Shown piece after piece: positions 62,757 through 64,000 of a stretch of DNA of 64,000 bases. Made by a program: the position numbers and the translations under genes. The notes under the pieces were generated by a model. That model was not told where the DNA came from. It ran no database searches and saw nothing but the letters and a program-made list of their open reading frames with translations. Origin of the DNA: Fulvivirga ulvae (GTDB lineage: Bacteria > Bacteroidota > Bacteroidia > Cytophagales > Cyclobacteriaceae); assembly GCF_021389975.1 (NCBI RefSeq), contig NZ_CP089981.1, forward strand, positions 3,435,501 through 3,499,500, read 5' to 3'. Positions within the stretch are counted from its first letter, which is position 1; each line of letters starts with the position of its first letter.

Positions 62757-62904
62757 CGACTTTTTATTAACAAAAATAAAAGGAAGTAATGTCTAAATCA
62801 ACCTGTTGTATTGTCTAATATAGCTATTTTAAAGGGCTGTTTCAGACAATACATTTGTAAATAAATGTAATCAGGATTTTTATAATTCAAAAAAGAAAAT
62901 CACA

Positions 62905-63366
62905 ATGGAAACAGCTATTAAAAAATTCAAATCCGTAAGCTTTACTTACAACCTGAGCACCACAAAACCTTCGGAAGAGGTTTATAAACTACTACTTGAT
63001 GTTAAAAAATGGTGGTCTGGTTTTTATGAAGAAACCATTGCAGGTAATGCCAGCCAGGTGAACGATGAGTTTTCTTTTCTTGCAGGCGGCGGCAAGCACT
63101 CTAGCAGGCAAAAACTGATTGAACTGGTGCCACATAGCAAAATTGTATGGAAGGTGATCGAAAGCAAGCTTACCTTCCTGAATGCTCCTGATGAGTGGAT
63201 CAATACCGAACTCCGCTTTGATATTGCGAAAAGTGGAGATAAAACAACAGTGACTTTTACCCACGTTGGCCTGGAGCCTGAAACAGAATGTTACGACAGT
63301 TGTTCGTCAGCCTGGACGATGTACATGGATCAACTTAAGCAGATATTAAATGGAAACCATGATTAA
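62905..63366 (+). CDS. SRPBCC (AHSA1/START-like) protein, cytosolic
   Basis: The 153-residue protein has the helix-grip fold: 'FTYNLSTTKPSEEVYKLLLDVKKWWSGFYEE' features, 'FSFLAGGGKHSSRQKLIEL', 'TELRFDIAKSGDKTTVTFTHVGL' and the C-terminal helix 'CSSAWTMYMDQLKQIL'. These proteins bind hydrophobic ligands in a large cavity. It overlaps the following paralogous gene by 17 bases. Its ligand is unknown; the regulator upstream may sense the same compound. Confidence 0.85.
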   Translation: METAIKKFKSVSFTYNLSTTKPSEEVYKLLLDVKKWWSGFYEETIAGNASQVNDEFSFLAGGGKHSSRQKLIELVPHSKIVWKVIESKLTFLNAPDEWINTELRFDIAKSGDKTTVTFTHVGLEPETECYDSCSSAWTMYMDQLKQILNGNHD

Positions 63367-63973
63367 GCAAACCATGCAAATGGTACATATACTGATAATC
63401 TCACTGATACTATCTTATGGTAGTTATGCTCAGAAAAACACTGAAAATCAATTAACAGAAAATACTTCAAAACAAACCGACATGAATAATCAAGATTTTA
63501 CTGCCACCATCTTTGTAGATGCTACCCCCGAAAAGGCCTATAACTCCATTAAAGATTTCCGTGCCTGGTGGTCGGAAGACATAGAAGGGCCGACTGACCG
63601 CCTCAATGAGGAGTTTTTCTACCACTATAAAGACATTCATCTATGCAAAATAAAACTCATAGGTATGGAGGAGAACCGCAAACTGATGTATGAGGTGCTG
63701 GACAATGAGTTTAATTTCATAGAAGACAAAACCGAATGGGTGGGCACCCGGCTGATCTTTGAGATAACAGAAGAGGGCAGCCAGACAAAAGTTAAGTTTA
63801 CCCACAAAGGCTTGGTGCCATCGTATGAGTGCTATGAGGTTTGCAACGACGCCTGGACAGGATACATCACCAACAGCCTTTACAAGCTGATCACTGAGGG
63901 CAAGGGAGAACCAAACCCTAAAAACAAAGACGGTTTTAATGCAGATTTGGCCGAGAAATGGAATTTGAATTAA
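63350..63973 (+). CDS. SRPBCC protein with an exported N-terminal extension
   Basis: The 207-residue protein is a paralogue of the gene before it ('FRAWWSEDIEGP', 'GTRLIFEITEEGSQTKVKFTHKGL', 'CYEVCNDAWTGYITNSLYKLI'). Unlike that gene, its first about 28 residues form a signal peptide ('MVHILIISLILSYGSYAQK') followed by a polar linker. An internal ATG at 63482 (MNNQDFTA) would give a cytosolic form. An exported START-like domain is unusual; both starts remain possible. Nothing is seen after it to the window end. Confidence 0.78.
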   Translation: METMIKQTMQMVHILIISLILSYGSYAQKNTENQLTENTSKQTDMNNQDFTATIFVDATPEKAYNSIKDFRAWWSEDIEGPTDRLNEEFFYHYKDIHLCKIKLIGMEENRKLMYEVLDNEFNFIEDKTEWVGTRLIFEITEEGSQTKVKFTHKGLVPSYECYEVCNDAWTGYITNSLYKLITEGKGEPNPKNKDGFNADLAEKWNLN

Positions 63974-64000
63974 TGATAATCCTTTGACCTGGTAAAAAGC

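Overview
The window looks like a chromosome segment of a free-living Bacteroidota bacterium, most likely a Cytophagales or Fulvivirga-like marine or soil lineage. The evidence is a SusC/SusD pair with an ECF sigma and FecR regulators, type IX secretion (T9SS) C-terminal sorting domains, many Bacteroidota-type lipoproteins, RHS genes with the Bacteroidota YYPFGL and DPLAD core motifs, and promoters of the TAnnTTTG type. No rRNA, tRNA, CRISPR array or intact insertion sequence was seen.

Layout: (1) 1-876, a cut-off amidohydrolase. (2) 1.1-7.4 kb, a histidine kinase/NtrC-type regulator pair. It is followed by a sigma-54-like promoter and a set of genes for a small Cys-rich protein, glutamate dehydrogenase, an Rnk/GreA-C-like protein, an MreB-like actin and a four-helix-bundle membrane protein. 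(3) 7.4-20.4 kb, an ECF-sigma/FecR-controlled SusCD locus with a zinc metallopeptidase lipoprotein, a DUF4302 lipoprotein and a T9SS-secreted protein; two matching ECF-type promoter elements precede the sigma gene and the T9SS gene. (4) 20.4-26.7 kb, an HxlR/Old Yellow Enzyme unit, an XRE-cupin regulator, and a three-gene organophosphonate (aminoethylphosphonate-type) utilisation unit. (5) 26.7-34.3 kb, an SDR/AraC pair, an arsR/arsC-like pair sharing a repeated operator, and an envelope-lipid glycosylation group (GT2, flippase-like, GT39, PAP2).

(6) 34.9-40.2 kb is a polymorphic-toxin graveyard: two truncated RHS C-terminal modules, a toxin scrap, candidate immunity genes (two LRR lipoproteins, one small protein, one frameshifted SUKH-like gene), three near-identical terminators, and a decayed mobile-element repressor/primase pair. 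(7) 40.2-45.8 kb holds a DUF3500 lipoprotein with a HupE-like protein, an azoreductase with a Crp-type regulator, and TatD with TcdA. (8) 45.8-53.3 kb (minus strand) is the least familiar locus: an AAA+ ATPase like those of contractile injection systems, a coiled-coil protein, a lytic/M15 peptidoglycan hydrolase and three duplicated lipoproteins plus one decayed copy, with no tail, sheath or baseplate genes in view. A nine-A tract separates two reading frames that would otherwise form one protein.

(9) 53.4-55.4 kb encodes an FAD monooxygenase and a membrane protein. (10) 55.6-59.7 kb is a divergent zinc-homeostasis region built around a perfect Zur-like palindrome: a Zrg-like ABC transporter with a His-rich loop and a DUF3299-like protein on one side, a MerC-like protein and a COG0523 GTPase on the other. 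(11) 59.8-64 kb contains a GH43 scrap, a T9SS cargo protein, a GlxA-type regulator and two overlapping SRPBCC genes. Functional names rest on motif recognition by eye; no database search was run.
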